Assembly: GCF_041146795.1 (NCBI RefSeq) | Contig: NC_135177.1 | Coordinates: 19,233,560 to 19,297,559 of the forward strand | From: Maylandia zebra | Lineage: Eukaryota; Chordata; Actinopteri; Cichliformes; Cichlidae | DNA length: 64,000 nt | Direction of reading: 5' to 3' | Shown here: piece after piece, positions 35,669 to 50,600 of the stretch | Layout: every line of letters starts with the position of its first letter | How positions within the stretch are numbered: position 1 is the stretch's first letter | Made by a program: the position numbers and the translations under genes | The notes under the pieces: generated by a model | Told to the model about the DNA's origin: nothing | Database searches by the model: none | The model's input: the letters and a program-made list of their open reading frames with translations, nothing else

Positions 35669-38600
35669 CTATAAGACACAAACAGCAAGCTTCAATATCA
35701 TCTTTAAAAAATACACACAAAATACCAAAGAGAGCAGTCCATCTCATGACCATTTACATCAAGAAGTAAACAATCTGTGCTTCTGAATTATGTGCATCCT
35801 AGGCAGCTTCCCACTGCTCACATTTATCATGCAAACTAAGAAGATGTAAGCAGTAAAGCATACAACTGCAATTCCCTTACAATAACTCTGGGTGTTTGGC
35901 TGTAGATTCACTCGGCATCAATTTAGCATTCATTTAAACCTTCAATACTGTGACTGTGACAGCCTACAACAATAAATCACACATGGCATTTTCTTACAAG
36001 GGGCTGTGGATCTAGAATATGTCACATAATAAATTCTCAGACAGTTAAAAATCACTATAATTTTACTCTAATGTATTATGGATTGCCTGTAATATCACTC
36101 AGTCTGGGGTGAGACATTGTTAATTTCCAACAGCTGTTGAGGCTTTGAGGTAAGTTAATGATTAAATATAGACGGCCTGATTTATTAGTCTGTACACTAT
36201 TGCTTCCAGGTCAATGCCATAAAGACAAAACATTTATCTTGATATGCTTAAAAGCCAAACCGTTCCATGCAAAGCGCATTTATTTTCTGGAATAAGGAAG
36301 TCGAACTTGCAAAATGGCCACTGAAATGACCATATTTTATTTCATATTAGCATCCATAAAGATAAAGATTTGGCTGACTAAAAAAGACATGCAAAGGAAT
36401 GCAGCAAAGTTGAATGTTATATTAAACCAGCTACATAAATATGCAGCTATCGACATTTATATTCTCCACATTCCATAATTTCCCATCTGCACTTTTTCAA
36501 ATAATTTAAAAAAAAAAAAAACTTCTGAAGAAATAATTTTTTTACTCTTTGGACAAGCTCAGAAGTGCTCACACATCTACCACACAGACACAGGGTAGTG
36601 TTAGTGTAGACCTCTTGCCATTTCTCTTCACTCCTCAATTTGGAAACTGCTCAGCCAGCCAGTTGCCCAGTTCAGCCATGCGTTTTCAGTGGTCCAGCCC
36701 TCTCTACCTGTCTCACAAGTCCCCGGTATGCTGCTGGGCTGGGCTGTAAAATCTCCCTTTGCCTGATCTGCTCACACAACTGTCAGGCCATCCTGCCAGG
36801 ACATAACAACTTCCAGTCCAGATTACTGATGCAATTCTATTACCAGCACCTCTCCATGCATATCTCCAGCAAATTGACAGTTAACTGTATGCCAGGTCAG
36901 CCCCAATGACACGACCAAACTCCTCTATCTCCCCTTGTTTACCATTAAGCCCTTGACTAGTCGGTTGGCCAGCTCTATGGTCTGGGTGGTACGCATCACC
37001 TCCTCCTGACAACTGATTTTCTCAGCTGTAGCCATTTCATACTGAGCTGTTATGTTCTGGAGGCTGGCATCAAGATCCTATAGAAACAAAAGGAAGGAAG
37101 CCATGCAAATTAAAAACGATAAAGAAAATGCAGTATTTAGACTGAGTGACTTAGGTAAGAATAACATTGTACTCACTGCCAACTTCTTTTGAAGTGCCAA
37201 CAGTTTGGCTGTTGCTGTTTCTAGCTCTGCATTAGCTTGTGACAAGGCATGCCTTTTTGGAATCACCTCACAATAGATCTGCAAAATAAATAAAAAATAA
37301 ATACAGCATGTGTGAAAAAAAAAAACAACTTTAAAATGAAGAATAAGATTTCTCATAGGAAACATAAGAAACTGCCTTAGAGTTTATTTGAATGCAATGG
37401 CTGACCTCGTAATATCTCACAATATTAATGGTCCAGGCACAAAGACCAGCTGCAGCTGTAGATTTGGTCCAAACTAGATCAGGGTGAAAGTCTGGGTTTC
37501 TCAGATATTCTTGTTTCACCACAGTCAGGCATGACTCAGGGATGTGCTCCTTATCATACGACATCAAGGCCTGCAGGAAATCATCCACCTGACACACAAA
37601 AACCAAAACAAATGAGACAGCATTTGATGAAGGCTGAAAATGGAACACAAATAGAGCATGTTGCGAATCATAACCACTTCAAACACTTTAATTCTTTGCT
37701 TACAAAAGAGAAAGTCCCACAAAATGAGGGTTATATTTGATTCCTCTCATCAACAATTCTTAGGATTAAGTCCTGTGGTGAAAAATTTTAAAAAGTGATA
37801 CCCGAAGCTGGCATCTAAAATAATTAATCAAATGCAATTAAAACCAAACGTTTTCCAGTCACACTTGCATTAACAGAAGCAAGAAGCAGAGGAGGGAGGT
37901 TTGCACACTTGCTCCAACAGTGAGTGAGCAAATTCATAGAGCCATCCAGCTGTAATGTGAGCACTGGAGTTGGGCAGGGCCAGGGTCAAGGCCCACTCAC
38001 AAATTAGATTGACATTAATCAGGCAGATGCAATTGACATGATGATGGCTTAACCTTGCCCATGAAGGCCCGTGCTGCCTTCCAGCTCCGATCCTTAGGCA
38101 CTCGACCACGAGGGGCCAGCAGGACCATCACAGCTGCTGCTACATTGATTACTGCTGCCGGGGGGTTTGGAAAGGCCTTCAGCTCAGTAAGATTCACCTG
38201 AAAGAATATTATATAACATTATATATTGAGAAAGACTGCAAATTTTTACGTAATTCTGTCTAGTCTGATAAAATCTAGTACCTTGTTGAGGGTGTTCAGT
38301 GCTGCTGTGGCGGCTGCCAGTAACGGCTCTGCCTTGGATAGGTCATTTTCACACTCCTTCTGTTTGACAGCAATTTCTGCCTGGATCACAGCAACCTGCA
38401 CAAAAGCAACCATAACAAATTGGATTCCACACATCTATTTAACAATGTGGTCTGTAGAGTGCAATGCCAAAGAATGTGTGTTATACAATATGTGACAGGA
38501 CTAGTCACCTTTTGTGCCTCAACATCTGCAGCCTCTCTCTTGCTGCTCACCCTCTCAGTTTGCTGTCCAATCTTAGCAATCAGAGCTTCGATGTTCTCAT

Positions 38601-41600
38601 TTTTAAGGGTCAGTTCAGCATCTTGGGATGCAAGTTTAGCTTTTAGATCTTCAACCTGTATATATAAGAAAGAAACATACTCACAATACTTCAATATGTG
38701 AAATACTTAATGTCATGGAAAAGCATAAAAAAGGAAGTACTGTTTGTTGTTTACCTTAGCCTAACATCTCTTGCCCAGAAATCAGTCGCCTACAGTGCAG
38801 ATTAAAGATTTACCTGAGCAGCAGTGGTTTGGAGTTTCTGAAGGCCGCTGTCGAGTCGGTTCATCTTGTGCTGAAGCTGAGCCCGGCTTTTCTCCAGAAG
38901 GTTTCTGTACAGGGTGATTTGCTGGAGAAAGCTCTTGGGGGTGGTGTAATTGTACCTCTTCTCATTGCGCTGGTATTTTTCACTTGCCTGGTTGACACTA
39001 GTGTGAACATAGGCCATGAAAAGACTGATGGATTCCTGGACGGCAGGCTGTAAAAATAAGCAGACAAGGGGGGAGAGGGGCGAACAGGGTGAGCTGGATC
39101 GAGTGGAGTTTAACATCCCAGGCCTGATGGGAACTGAAATATTATCTTCATAAATTTTGAATTCATCTACAAGTTTTGCCATCTTACTTGGCCGGCCCTG
39201 ACTTACTCAATCTGAAATTTAGGTGCAGCTAGCAGAAATGATTATGCTTTGAAACCTCTGTGAAAATAATGTGTTTAGACCACTGACGTGCAAGCTTGTA
39301 AAACATGCACACTGCTTACATTATATCTGGTGGCCTCCAACTTTATAAACACCATCTACTGTGACCATAATACTGCATCCTGACTTGGTATTCATCATAC
39401 AGCACACAATGACACACAGCCTGCATTAATCACACAGTTAGTGATCAATTAAAGCAAAAACAAATGATCAGAGAATACAAGGATCAAACCTGACCATAAC
39501 TCACAAAAAGCCATTGTTAATGATCACAGAGCCACAGGGAAAAAATCATTATTAATTAAGATCTGACACAATGCACTTGACAAAGCGTGCTGTGCTCTGT
39601 TGAGATGCGACAGAAACTCTCTGATTGGCCTTGTGTAACAACTATTAGCAGGTTGTGCATTTCTAACTTTAAATGAATGATCATTTCATTTCTTGCAGTC
39701 CTGCCTCTTTAAGAAGATAAACAATCATTAACAATGGTTTAATAAATTACTTTACATGTACAGTTTCACATTGTTTTTGGTTTCTTCTCCTCTGCACCTA
39801 TAAAGATATACTTTTCATTTGATTTGATTATACTATTTAAGCTCTCATACATATATTTTGGTTACAGGAGAACTTTAGTCCTACCTCCACCCTTGTGCAC
39901 GAATCTACTACAGCTGCAACATCCCCTAATCATCGTCATCATCATCATCACACAACTTCTAAGCACTACAGCTACTATTACAACAAGACACGCCTGCACA
40001 TGAACATGCACAACACTCAAGAGTGGAAAGTAATGGTCTGGCACATGTTCACATATGTGATGACGCTTCCTGGTTGTGACAGCTGTGCCACCTTAGAGGG
40101 TCGTTATGTGCTTAATCACTCTTCTCTCATTAACATAAATGAGTCTGGGTTGTGATCATTCCACTGCCATGATGGAAAACAATGATATGCTGCACTCACT
40201 GAGTGTCCCCAGGCATGTGTTCGGCAATTTGTCAGAACCTCAGAAGAGAACTAATGATGAAGGATCCATGGAAAACTTAATCCAGCTGCACAGCAATAAT
40301 TACAAGGTGTTCATTAAAGTCCAACTGAGTCCCGAATATCAGGGTACATGACAAACCTAGGCAAGATACAGTACCAGCTGCATACATATCTGACAGCTGA
40401 TATTGTTTTTTTTAGTAATTTGGCACATGTTGTGTTGTACAGAATATGACCGTTAAGTTATAAGACATTATGAGATATTGTTCTTGAGTTCAAAAGCCTG
40501 ACCTCAATGCCTTCAACTTCTTGGATGAACCTGTAGCTGACTGACTGCAGAGCTTCAGGGGTCCAAGAATAAAACCAGTCGATGATTGTGGAGTTGATGA
40601 GGGCTGGAAAGTGACGAGCCCTAACCTGCAGAACACTGCCCACAGGAGAGAAACACAGGACTACCTGCAAAGAAGAAAGCAAAGAGAGAAAGTCTACCAT
40701 GTGCACTAAAAGATTAGTAGAAACACACTTCATCAAAGAGTACACGTAGGAAAATCAACACAGGTCACAGACATTGAAATGATGCATCTCCAAAGGGAAA
40801 CTGGCAGCAGCCTGGGCCCCCACTTTCAACACCTTGGCACATAGACAGGAGCTACATTCCCAGTTGGCTGGAGCAGACGGTGACGCTACCAGAGGCCCTG
40901 GCGCAAACACTAGCTGGATGGCATACATGTGTAGTGACTGAGAAAAGAATTTCCTTCCTTTTAACCCCCCCACTTTGTCAGGCTTGGTTAATTCAGCTTG
41001 TTAAACATATTTAGTAATATTAAACAGCAGCTGTGCTTTTAATTTCCCCAGCTCAAATCTAATGTATGTGTAAGAATTTCTCTTTATTTTAGTTTGTTTG
41101 TTTGGTAGCAGAATTTCTCTAAAAGTTATGAATGGATTTGCATGATAAATTTACCAGTAGTAGGATTTGACCCAGCCTGGAGGTGATTAACTTTTGGAGT
41201 CAATCCTGATCCAGATTGGGATCCGGGTGTTTTGGGGACGAAGACAGGGCAAAAATGAAACATTTCAATTCTTACTTTTTAACAGCTTATAATAAAATTG
41301 AAATGAGAAAAGAGAGAGGTTATTCCAGATGTTCTTCGGGATCCGGGCACTCAATTCATGCAGTGTATTTTCAGCCCTGAATTCATCCAGAGCTAATAAT
41401 CTCACTTTTTAATGTCAGCCTTCAGTGCATAACTGGAACCTTTTAAAGGATCAGGGGGTAGTTGTTGTTGTAGAAGACAGATTACCATTAAAACTCTAAC
41501 AGAACATGTTAAATTTAAATGCATTGGTGGATTAAAAAAAACATACGAAATCTGAAAGACTAAACCTTGAGCTGTAGTCCCACTCGATCTGTGAAAAATT

Positions 41601-44600
41601 TCCAACAGTTTTCCCTGTTGTCCAGAAGACCAAGGCCTCGCACATCAGCTCTCACCCCAGACACAATACTTTCAATCTCCTCCTCACTGAAAACCTCAGG
41701 AACTTCCCCTGTACAGCAAAACACAGTCATTATTACAGACTAGCAAATGCTAATGATGGATATTCAGAACAGAACAATCTTAGAGGCTGAATGCATTTGA
41801 AGTATGATTGTACTTCACAATCATAAAGAAAAAATGCTACATATACCGAACAGGTATATGAGTCAGGTGAACAGATGAAACAACACAGTGTAAATTAATT
41901 TGGAGTTTGGGTCTGACCTGATGCCAGAAAGTCATTAATAATGACCAGAAACCGGTCATCGGATATTTGTGCGTCACTCAGGAGCAAAGCCACACGCTTG
42001 TTCTGCACTCCAGCCTTCAGGAACAAACCGGCCAAATCCATCTACACAAAAACCACACAGGCCATGAATGGATAATATTCATATTGAGTGGCATGAAGAT
42101 CAAACTGTTCAATAAATTCATCAATTGGATATCTAAAATCCCATGATTAACACTTAGATTTTTTAAGAGGCTTTTAAATGATAAATTGATAGGCTTACCT
42201 CATCAATAATGTATTAAAATATTGCCCAGTGTCTTTTAATAGTATCTGACAATTATTTTATGCATCACTGGAGGATCTCAGCAAAACTGAATTATATCAA
42301 TATGCTGCATTCGGCGAGAAGGAAAGCTCATCTGGGTATTCTTTAAAGGCACCTTGATTTAAAGAACGTTTTTTCCTCTACATTTTCATAACCTGTGAAA
42401 GTCAAACAGTGGTTCATGTTCTTGGCTCTAATCTGTCACCAAGTATTTACCTTGAAGTCCTGGACTGTGTAACCTTTACTCAGAATAATTTGGAAGACTT
42501 CCACAGAGGATAGGTAGGCAGCCAGACGAGTCAGGCTTTGCTTCCCACTGCCCCCGACTCCGACCAGTAAGCCATGACCTCTTGGAGTTTCCAAGATACG
42601 ACTGATGTGGCAGCTGGCAATAACACATCTCTTCATTATAGTTCTAATTATATTTACATCATATTATTTTTCCAGTATGACATAGTTTTATTATAACTAT
42701 GATATTTATATGGAAACCAGCTCCACTTACACATGTTGCATGGCATCTTCAAACAACACTAGGTTCATGGCTGGATGAATCTCATTGTAGCTTTCCAGGG
42801 CATCCGTGAGGATGGTGCTGAGTGCAGACCAGTCTGTGACAGGGGTATAGGAGGCTTTCTCACCCATCTGGGCAAAGTGGCAATAAAGGAGGGGCTGCTT
42901 TTTCACCTTTATATCCTCCAGTCCCTAGAAGAAAACAGGAAACAGGCATAGTAATAATAATGGGTAAAGTTTTTATGTGATGATGAAAAGCAGCAGTTTA
43001 TTCTGTTTCTCAAAAGCTGCTTTGCACCTCAAAACATTCTTGCATAGTCTCCAACTGGAACTTCTGAAAAAGCTGCAGGTCCTTTAGATCTACCAGTCTG
43101 TCTGAGTATACTCTGCAGGACTCGTGGAGCCACAACTGTGCCAGGTCAGCGCTGTCTTTCACATTCTCAGGTCCAGAGAAGAGGATGCCCTTAATTTCAC
43201 ATATCATATTAATATTTTACTTTTAATACACAAGTCAAGTTGTATGAGTGTTTACTATGGGCAATACCTGAAAGACATTTGACAGATCTCGAAGATTAAA
43301 CGTGTAGTGAAACTTGATGGCTGTGGGCAGAAAATTATGAACCATCTTGTGGTGAAGAGTTATGGCTGCCTGAATGACAGCTGCAGCACTACTCTGAACA
43401 AGGGGACTGAAGAGCTGCTGCTTCAGATGACTACACAGGATCTGACTGAAGATCGACCTCTGAGCATCACATGGAGGAAAGTTCACTGCAAACACAGAGA
43501 AATGCCTCTGTAGAGAGCAAAGGCACACAAAAATTGCAAAATGTGTTTAGTATATATGTGTATAGATAACATCTTGCTTAGAAATGGGCTCTGTTAAACA
43601 CCAAACACTGTGACAAATGTATGAATGTAGAAGTAGCAATCATTCTTGACACATATTGTGTTTTCTTTGTAGTAGCAGTAGTATGTATTAAGTAGTGGTA
43701 TGAAGTCCCACACCAATAAAATAGAACCCCCATAATATCTTCACAATATAAAGCACTGTTGAAATCGAGCTCTTATTTGAGTAAACAAACAAACTTTGTT
43801 ACATACTTTTTTTAACATTTGTGATGTGGTGACAATGGGCTAATTTTACAGAATAAGTAAATAAAATTGCCATTGCTTAACAAAGTATAAAAGTAAGTAA
43901 CAAATATAAAACACTGTATGTCAGAATAAAGTAAAAGGTGCAGATGTAATGTCCCCATATGAGCATGTAGGGTCTCAGGAGATTAAATTTATCAACATTT
44001 AAAATTAGGTTCAAAACAGTTTCTGAAGATTAGAAAGCAATGAAAAAAGCATGATAATGCAGGATTTGTGCATTATTGCACATCCACTTTAATTTAGATT
44101 AATTTAAACTACAACTCAAACCATCAGCACTGCTCTGCATAACTATATTTTTTGAAAAATAGATTATGTTGGTATATACAACAGTTTTACCTGCTATCAT
44201 ACCTGTAATCTGGGGTTGATAATGAAAGTCCCAGCAGTTGGATTCATACAGGCAACATATTGGGTATTATGTATTTCTTTCAGGGTCAGTTTCTGTCTGT
44301 CATAACTGCAGAAGGAAGGAAATTGAAGGTGGTTTCAATGGCTAATCAAAAAAAAAAAAAACTGTCACGAGATTACAGCTGAAAAAAAGGTACTGTTTGT
44401 TCATATTGTTTGCAAGTTTTTTTTATTCTTGCATATGCTGTTATGCTATGTCTGTCCGTGCTCCTTAGAGAAACTATACAGAATCTCTGACTTGACTTGT
44501 TTTGGCTTGGTGTGTGCAGAGTCGTCTTACCAGTGCCCATAATCCAGATGTTGGCGTATAAGTGTGTGAGGCTGCACTGTGCCATAATTGTCCATAGCTG

Positions 44601-47600
44601 GCATGTTCATGTCATCTATAAAGTAGATCAGCCTTCTGTTGCCTACAGGGGAGTAGCTTCTGCCTGCTCTTTTCTCTAATGGTCGCTCTAAGATCGCTGC
44701 AACAGAAATAAACAAATGAACAGCAATAAAAACATTGACTGAACCAAATTTAACTAAGATTTTTAAAGATCAAAGATTTTTACTGGCAATTCACTACATG
44801 TATTGGACACACAGGATAATCGAAATACTGCTTCTCTCTCAACTTGGTGTAAATAAGAATTTAGAGTTAAGAAAGATAGAGGACATTCTAGGGAAAAATA
44901 TAAAGTGACACCTACGTACAACAGTGCAGTTTTGAGAGATATAAATAAAATAAATAAATAAAGCAGTGTGTGAGTCGTGCATGGACATTAACAGTCATTG
45001 CCAGTAGGTGGTGCTACAGTTCATTGCATGTGCTACTCTGTTCCACATGACAATCAAAAACGCCACTCACCCTGCAACATGAGGGAGGAGGTGTAGTAGT
45101 TCAAAGGTACTTTTGTGGTCATGTAACTTTCTGGCAGACAGTCTAACTTGTTCCTGACGAGTGCAGTCTTTCCCACTCCGGCATTCCCCACAAGCATCAC
45201 TGGCTGTCTCCTCTCCAGCAACAAGTCCATGAAGTAGCGAAGACGCACGGTCTCTGCTGTGTGTACAAGAACAGCCTGCAATCATAGAAACAGCAGGAAG
45301 ACACAGAACAGAAACACACATGCTTATTATGGCTTTCTTTGAGTGTGATTTATTGACAGACATGTGTTCAGTGAATTGTGCGTGATTTATAATTTCTTGT
45401 ATTTCCCCTGAACGCCACAACTATTCTGTCATAATAGCATCATTTGCTCAGAACAAAACCCTACTAATTATGGCTCAGCAAGAGCCTTTGGAGCATTCAC
45501 AGCTGTACACAGGAGCATAAAGAAAGACAAAAGAGCGTGGGTGATAGCTCAAGCCTTGTTGCTCATGCCTTCACCCCCACACAGTCTGGTATAGGGAGTA
45601 CTGGATGGTAATCAGACACAGTGGCAAGCCTATCATCCATTCTAGCACCCCTGCCATAACCTCAGGATGTGACTTTACCCTCTCTTATTATGTTCACTGA
45701 GGCATACATACATTTTTAATATGACTGCATTGTTCATTTTTGGTTATTTTGCTGTAAGGAGGTTGCTTCTTTTGATTGTAAAGGTAATTATTTATAAAAC
45801 CACTTTGAAAAGTTTCCCTTTCTCTCTTGAGGGATCTACTCTGAGTTCTAGCAGTTTATAGGTATGTTCTTACCTGTAATGGTGTACAAGTGTCCATGTC
45901 AAAGGGTGGCACGGTGTCACTCCAGGGCAAAAACCGCCTGGTTTGATGGTCAAGGTAATAGTCGAACACTGTTCCCTGTGCTGGCAGTTTTACAGTCTTC
46001 ATCTCTTTGGTCCACCACTGACTGAACTCCGCTCGATAATCACAGAGCTTATGAAGCAATGAAGCATACAGTGTTATGGATTAATTCACATCATGTCATT
46101 TAGACAGTTAAGCTTATTCTTGAAAAAACTGTCCTGTTTACCTGACATTTTTAATGAATTATTTTATTTTACAATAATAGTGCTAGAAAAAGTAAATAAA
46201 AATAATCCTATAACTGAGTAAACCAACCAATAGTACTGTCTAACTGCACTTGATGTTTAGTTCTGTGAAAATAAAATTAATTTCTGTTTGAAATATCACA
46301 GAATGAGAGACTTCTGAAGAGTATTTCACTGTCATGTCAAAGCTTATCTTTACAGCTGCTATAATGTACACAGCATGATGTAAAATTGACCTAAATTAAA
46401 CTATATGAATACCTGATCTTGATACAAGGCCCCACCGAATGCCCAGATGCAGGCAAAGGTGAAATAGGTCTCATAGATTTCACGAGGGGATTCAGAAGGA
46501 ACATTTTCTGGTGTCAGAAGGCAGTCGAGCAAAGTGCAGAGTGTCTGAATGAAAAGAAAGGCATATTATATTTCAGTTTTCTGCCAGTAGAGGTATACAA
46601 GGGAAGAAATAAATGCATTGCGCATGTTTCTGTGTCATATGCACCTGCACCATAGAGATCTCTGGAATGGAAGTGATTGTCTTGAAAGTGTTTTTCATCT
46701 GTTCTAGACAACGTGGAACGTATTTCTCAAACAGTATGGTGAGATGGGTTCTTTCAGTCTGCCGTTCTCTTTGGTCAATCCAGCTGGCAACGTACCTGAG
46801 CAGCAACCCAAATCCAGAAGATTACACAAAATTACCACAGAAAAGGTATCCGATATTAGACACTATGTGATTAATTTGAAGTCTGTGTAACTCACGGGTT
46901 CCAGCCCAGGTCCTGCTGGTTAACATAGAGGATACCTGCTCTGGACACAGTGGCAGGAGTCGCCATTCTTAGGTGACTGATTTCAAAAATCAGTCTCATA
47001 GATGAAGTAAGCGCCACACGTTCATTACTGGCTAGAGTCAGTACCTGAGAGACATTGTGAAACATTAATACTACGACATCTGAATGGCCAATATGATGGA
47101 CAAGACTCTACCCAAATGATAAGAAAACACCCCCATATCTCATCAAGTATGACATGATTCATTGCTGTGGAAAAGAACCTCCAAGTACTCACACTTCAGG
47201 AGCTGATTGCTGAAGGAAGGGGAGAGAAACATCTTTTTCTATCTATACCACCTTGGTTGCTATGTGTCTACAATAGTGTATGAGTGAAAAGGAGGGAGGT
47301 ACCTTGTTATCATCCATCACTGTGTTGAGTGATTCAATCCACATCGGATCAATGTCTCCATCCAACACAATCCACTTAGGTCCACTGTGGGAGATGTTTG
47401 CCTGCTCTCGCATCAGTGATGAAAGCAAACCTAACAAACAGGAATTTGGGGTGCATAGAACAAGAGTGAGATTTGGTCTTTTTGTTGAGGTTTTGCTATC
47501 TTGTTTTTAATGCATTTTTTTTTTACCATCTTTCCATTCTCGAGTTGCAGGATGGATGAAGCCAAATAGCTCATTTCTGTCTATTGCTTTTGGGTTGAGG

Positions 47601-50600
47601 TCATTCCATACAGGCTTCCTTTTCAGGTTTACATAAGTTTTATGGAGAACTCTCAATATCTGTTAATAAAAATACCAGCACTTTACCATTCATATTTATG
47701 TTACAAATTCAGCTGAACATTTATTTAGACAGCAAGTGACACAGAAAAAAAATCTAACCTGACTTTTTCCAGTCCCTGCATTTCCAACAACAAAGACAGA
47801 GTGACGTACAGCCATGAGCTCCTCCAGCTGCACCACCTAACAAAAATAAAGGTGCTTAAAAGAGGGTTCTTTAATCCTTTTTAGAGTAGGTATGAACAGA
47901 TTCATCTCAAACCTTGAGGATAAATGTCTCCTCTGGCTGCAGCCGAAGATTAAGTGTAGTCTTTCGAATGGCCTTTTCAAATTCTAGGTCTCTTTCTCGT
48001 TCTACTTCCATGTCTGGGAACAGGTCTCCCAGCAGTCCCATGAAGATAGGCACATCCTCTGTCACAATTTTAGACATGTTGAAGTCCCGCAGTGCACGCA
48101 TCAACACCTTGGTATTAAAATGAGTATGAGATCAAATATCAGCGTGAGATATTAGATAAAATATGACATAAAATGCACATATCAGTTCACCTGATCCTCT
48201 ACTCTTGTTTTGTCTCTTCTTCTCAATGCCCCTGCCAGAACCAGAACAGACTTGACAGCACGCAAACCCCAATCATAGTGGTCCTGATAAACAAAAAATA
48301 ACAAAAGAAAATGAAAATGTGCATTCCCACGTTTACACTAACCATAAATCCAAACAAACTCCTAGTGCTTTGCTGTGCTCCTGAGGCAAATCTAGAAAGA
48401 TTTATTACTGGTGCCCTCTGTTCTAATTCAACAATGTGAAATGTTACAGAGCTACTAAGTGTCTTACTCATACCTGCTTGGAGAGCAGTTCCTTGCAGAG
48501 AGTGTACAGAGTGATGAACTTCTTGGCTAAAAGCTTAGCATCACGGAAGCCTTCTGCCACGAGCATGATCTCACAAATGAGTTCAGTGTCTGGCACCACC
48601 ATGGCACAGGGCCTACAGGAGGACAGACAAAGCACACGGTGAACTCTCTGCTGAAAAATGACATTTTATATATATTTAAAAAGGTGGGTGCATCATTCCC
48701 ACCTGAAAAGAGACTTGAGGTTCTCAGGTAGCTCCGTCCTCCCTGCATAGCCAGGATTCATAGTTATGAAAATCCCAACCGAGTGCTTTAAAGCAATGTT
48801 CTTGTCGAGGAACAGGAACCTGTGAGGTGGCACACACTGTTAACTTATTTTTTAAGTAAAATTAACATGATGTAAACTTCATGTATTCTTCTTCAATTAC
48901 CCACCTTTCCTTTTTAGATCGAATGGCGTCCTGAATGGTTTTAACCTGCACCGCTACAACCGACAGAACATCCACGGGGATACGATTGAATTCATCAAAG
49001 CAGCCCCATGCTCCAGTCTGTGCCAGACCCTTGTAAATATTTCCAATGGACTAAACATAAAAATAAGCATCACAGAAATTTTGCATTAAAATATATTTCT
49101 TTACTGAAACCTCTAAATGAAAACATAAACTGACCAATGGCAATAACTCTGATGTAGGGAATTTCGCACCTTGTAGTCCATCTGTTCAGAACAATTGAAG
49201 ACGTATACCATGACACCCATGGCTCTGCCAAGATCCTTTGTGGTCTCAGTCTTCCCTGTTCCAGCAGGGCCTGACGGGGCCCCACTCATGTTCAGGTGGA
49301 GTGACTGAGTCAAGGTGATGTAACACCTACAATGTGAAAGGTGAACATAATTTTTTTTACACAATTAATGTTGTGTATTGTCTGCAAAGAGTAAAAGCAG
49401 ATAAGCATAAGTAGAGAACACAGAGAAGAGTCAGAGAGGGAGGACATGCAGATGGTCTAAGTGACAGAAGAGGGTGAGATGGAGGCAGATAATCTCACTT
49501 AAGAGAGCAGCCAAAGGAAAAACAATAAGAGTCACCGGTCTGTCAGAGGAGTGATGACCAGACGTGGTGTATTTCCAAGATACTCATAAGAGTAAATGAA
49601 CTGAGCATCACAGATGTTGATGTAGCAGTGGCGAAGCTGCTCACTCCAGTAATGTCGAAGCTGGGAAAGCCATGGGAAGGCCTGTGAGGTGGTGACCTGT
49701 AAATGAAAAACATATCAAATGTCATCAATGAAAAATGCCACACAAATACTGAGATGCTATGACTATTTTCTTTAAAAGAATTATACCTTTGAGTGTGCCA
49801 CGTTACGATATCAGTTAGTCAAATTCCAACTCAAGCTGTTTTAAATTAATAAAAAAAGTAATTTGTACATTCGATAATTTTTAATCCTACAACTGTTTAC
49901 AACTTGCATAGTTCCCATTTCTGTATAGCTGTATATCCCAGATTCTGTAAAGTTATTTATTTCATATTCTGTATAGTTTTTCATATTTATATCCTGTTCA
50001 TATCCTGTACATAGCTTGTACTCACTACAGCCTGTACATACTTATAGTTATAGAATATTCACAACATACTTCATACCGTGTACATTATAACATACCATAA
50101 TAGACCCATTTCTGTAATATACTCACATATCTATATTATTGCTAATATATATTGTAATATATCTATATCACTAAAGCACTTCTGGATGGATGCAAACTGC
50201 ATTTCGTTGCCCTGTACCTGTGCATGTGCAATGACAATAAAGTTGAATTCTATTCTATTCTATTCTAATTTGTTCTGCACACATACAGTAAGAGTAAAGC
50301 TTGCCATAATACCAAAGTTAGCTCAATCAGACTAAAATGAGATGGCATGCAAGAAGTTATTCATTTGTTTTAACCTTTTTAGCAATGAGGCTGGCAACAA
50401 TGTCTCTGGCATGGACATCAATGGTGCATACAGTCATGATCTTTTGCCTGTCTCCTGAGCTCAGCTCTCCAAGTAGCATGCCAATCAGCATGTTGAGTTG
50501 AGAAACCTATAGGTGGGAAACAACAACTTCAAAGCAAAGAGGAGAAGAGAGTAACACAAATTCACACAGGAGATCATTTCCCTCAAACTGATATTAACAT

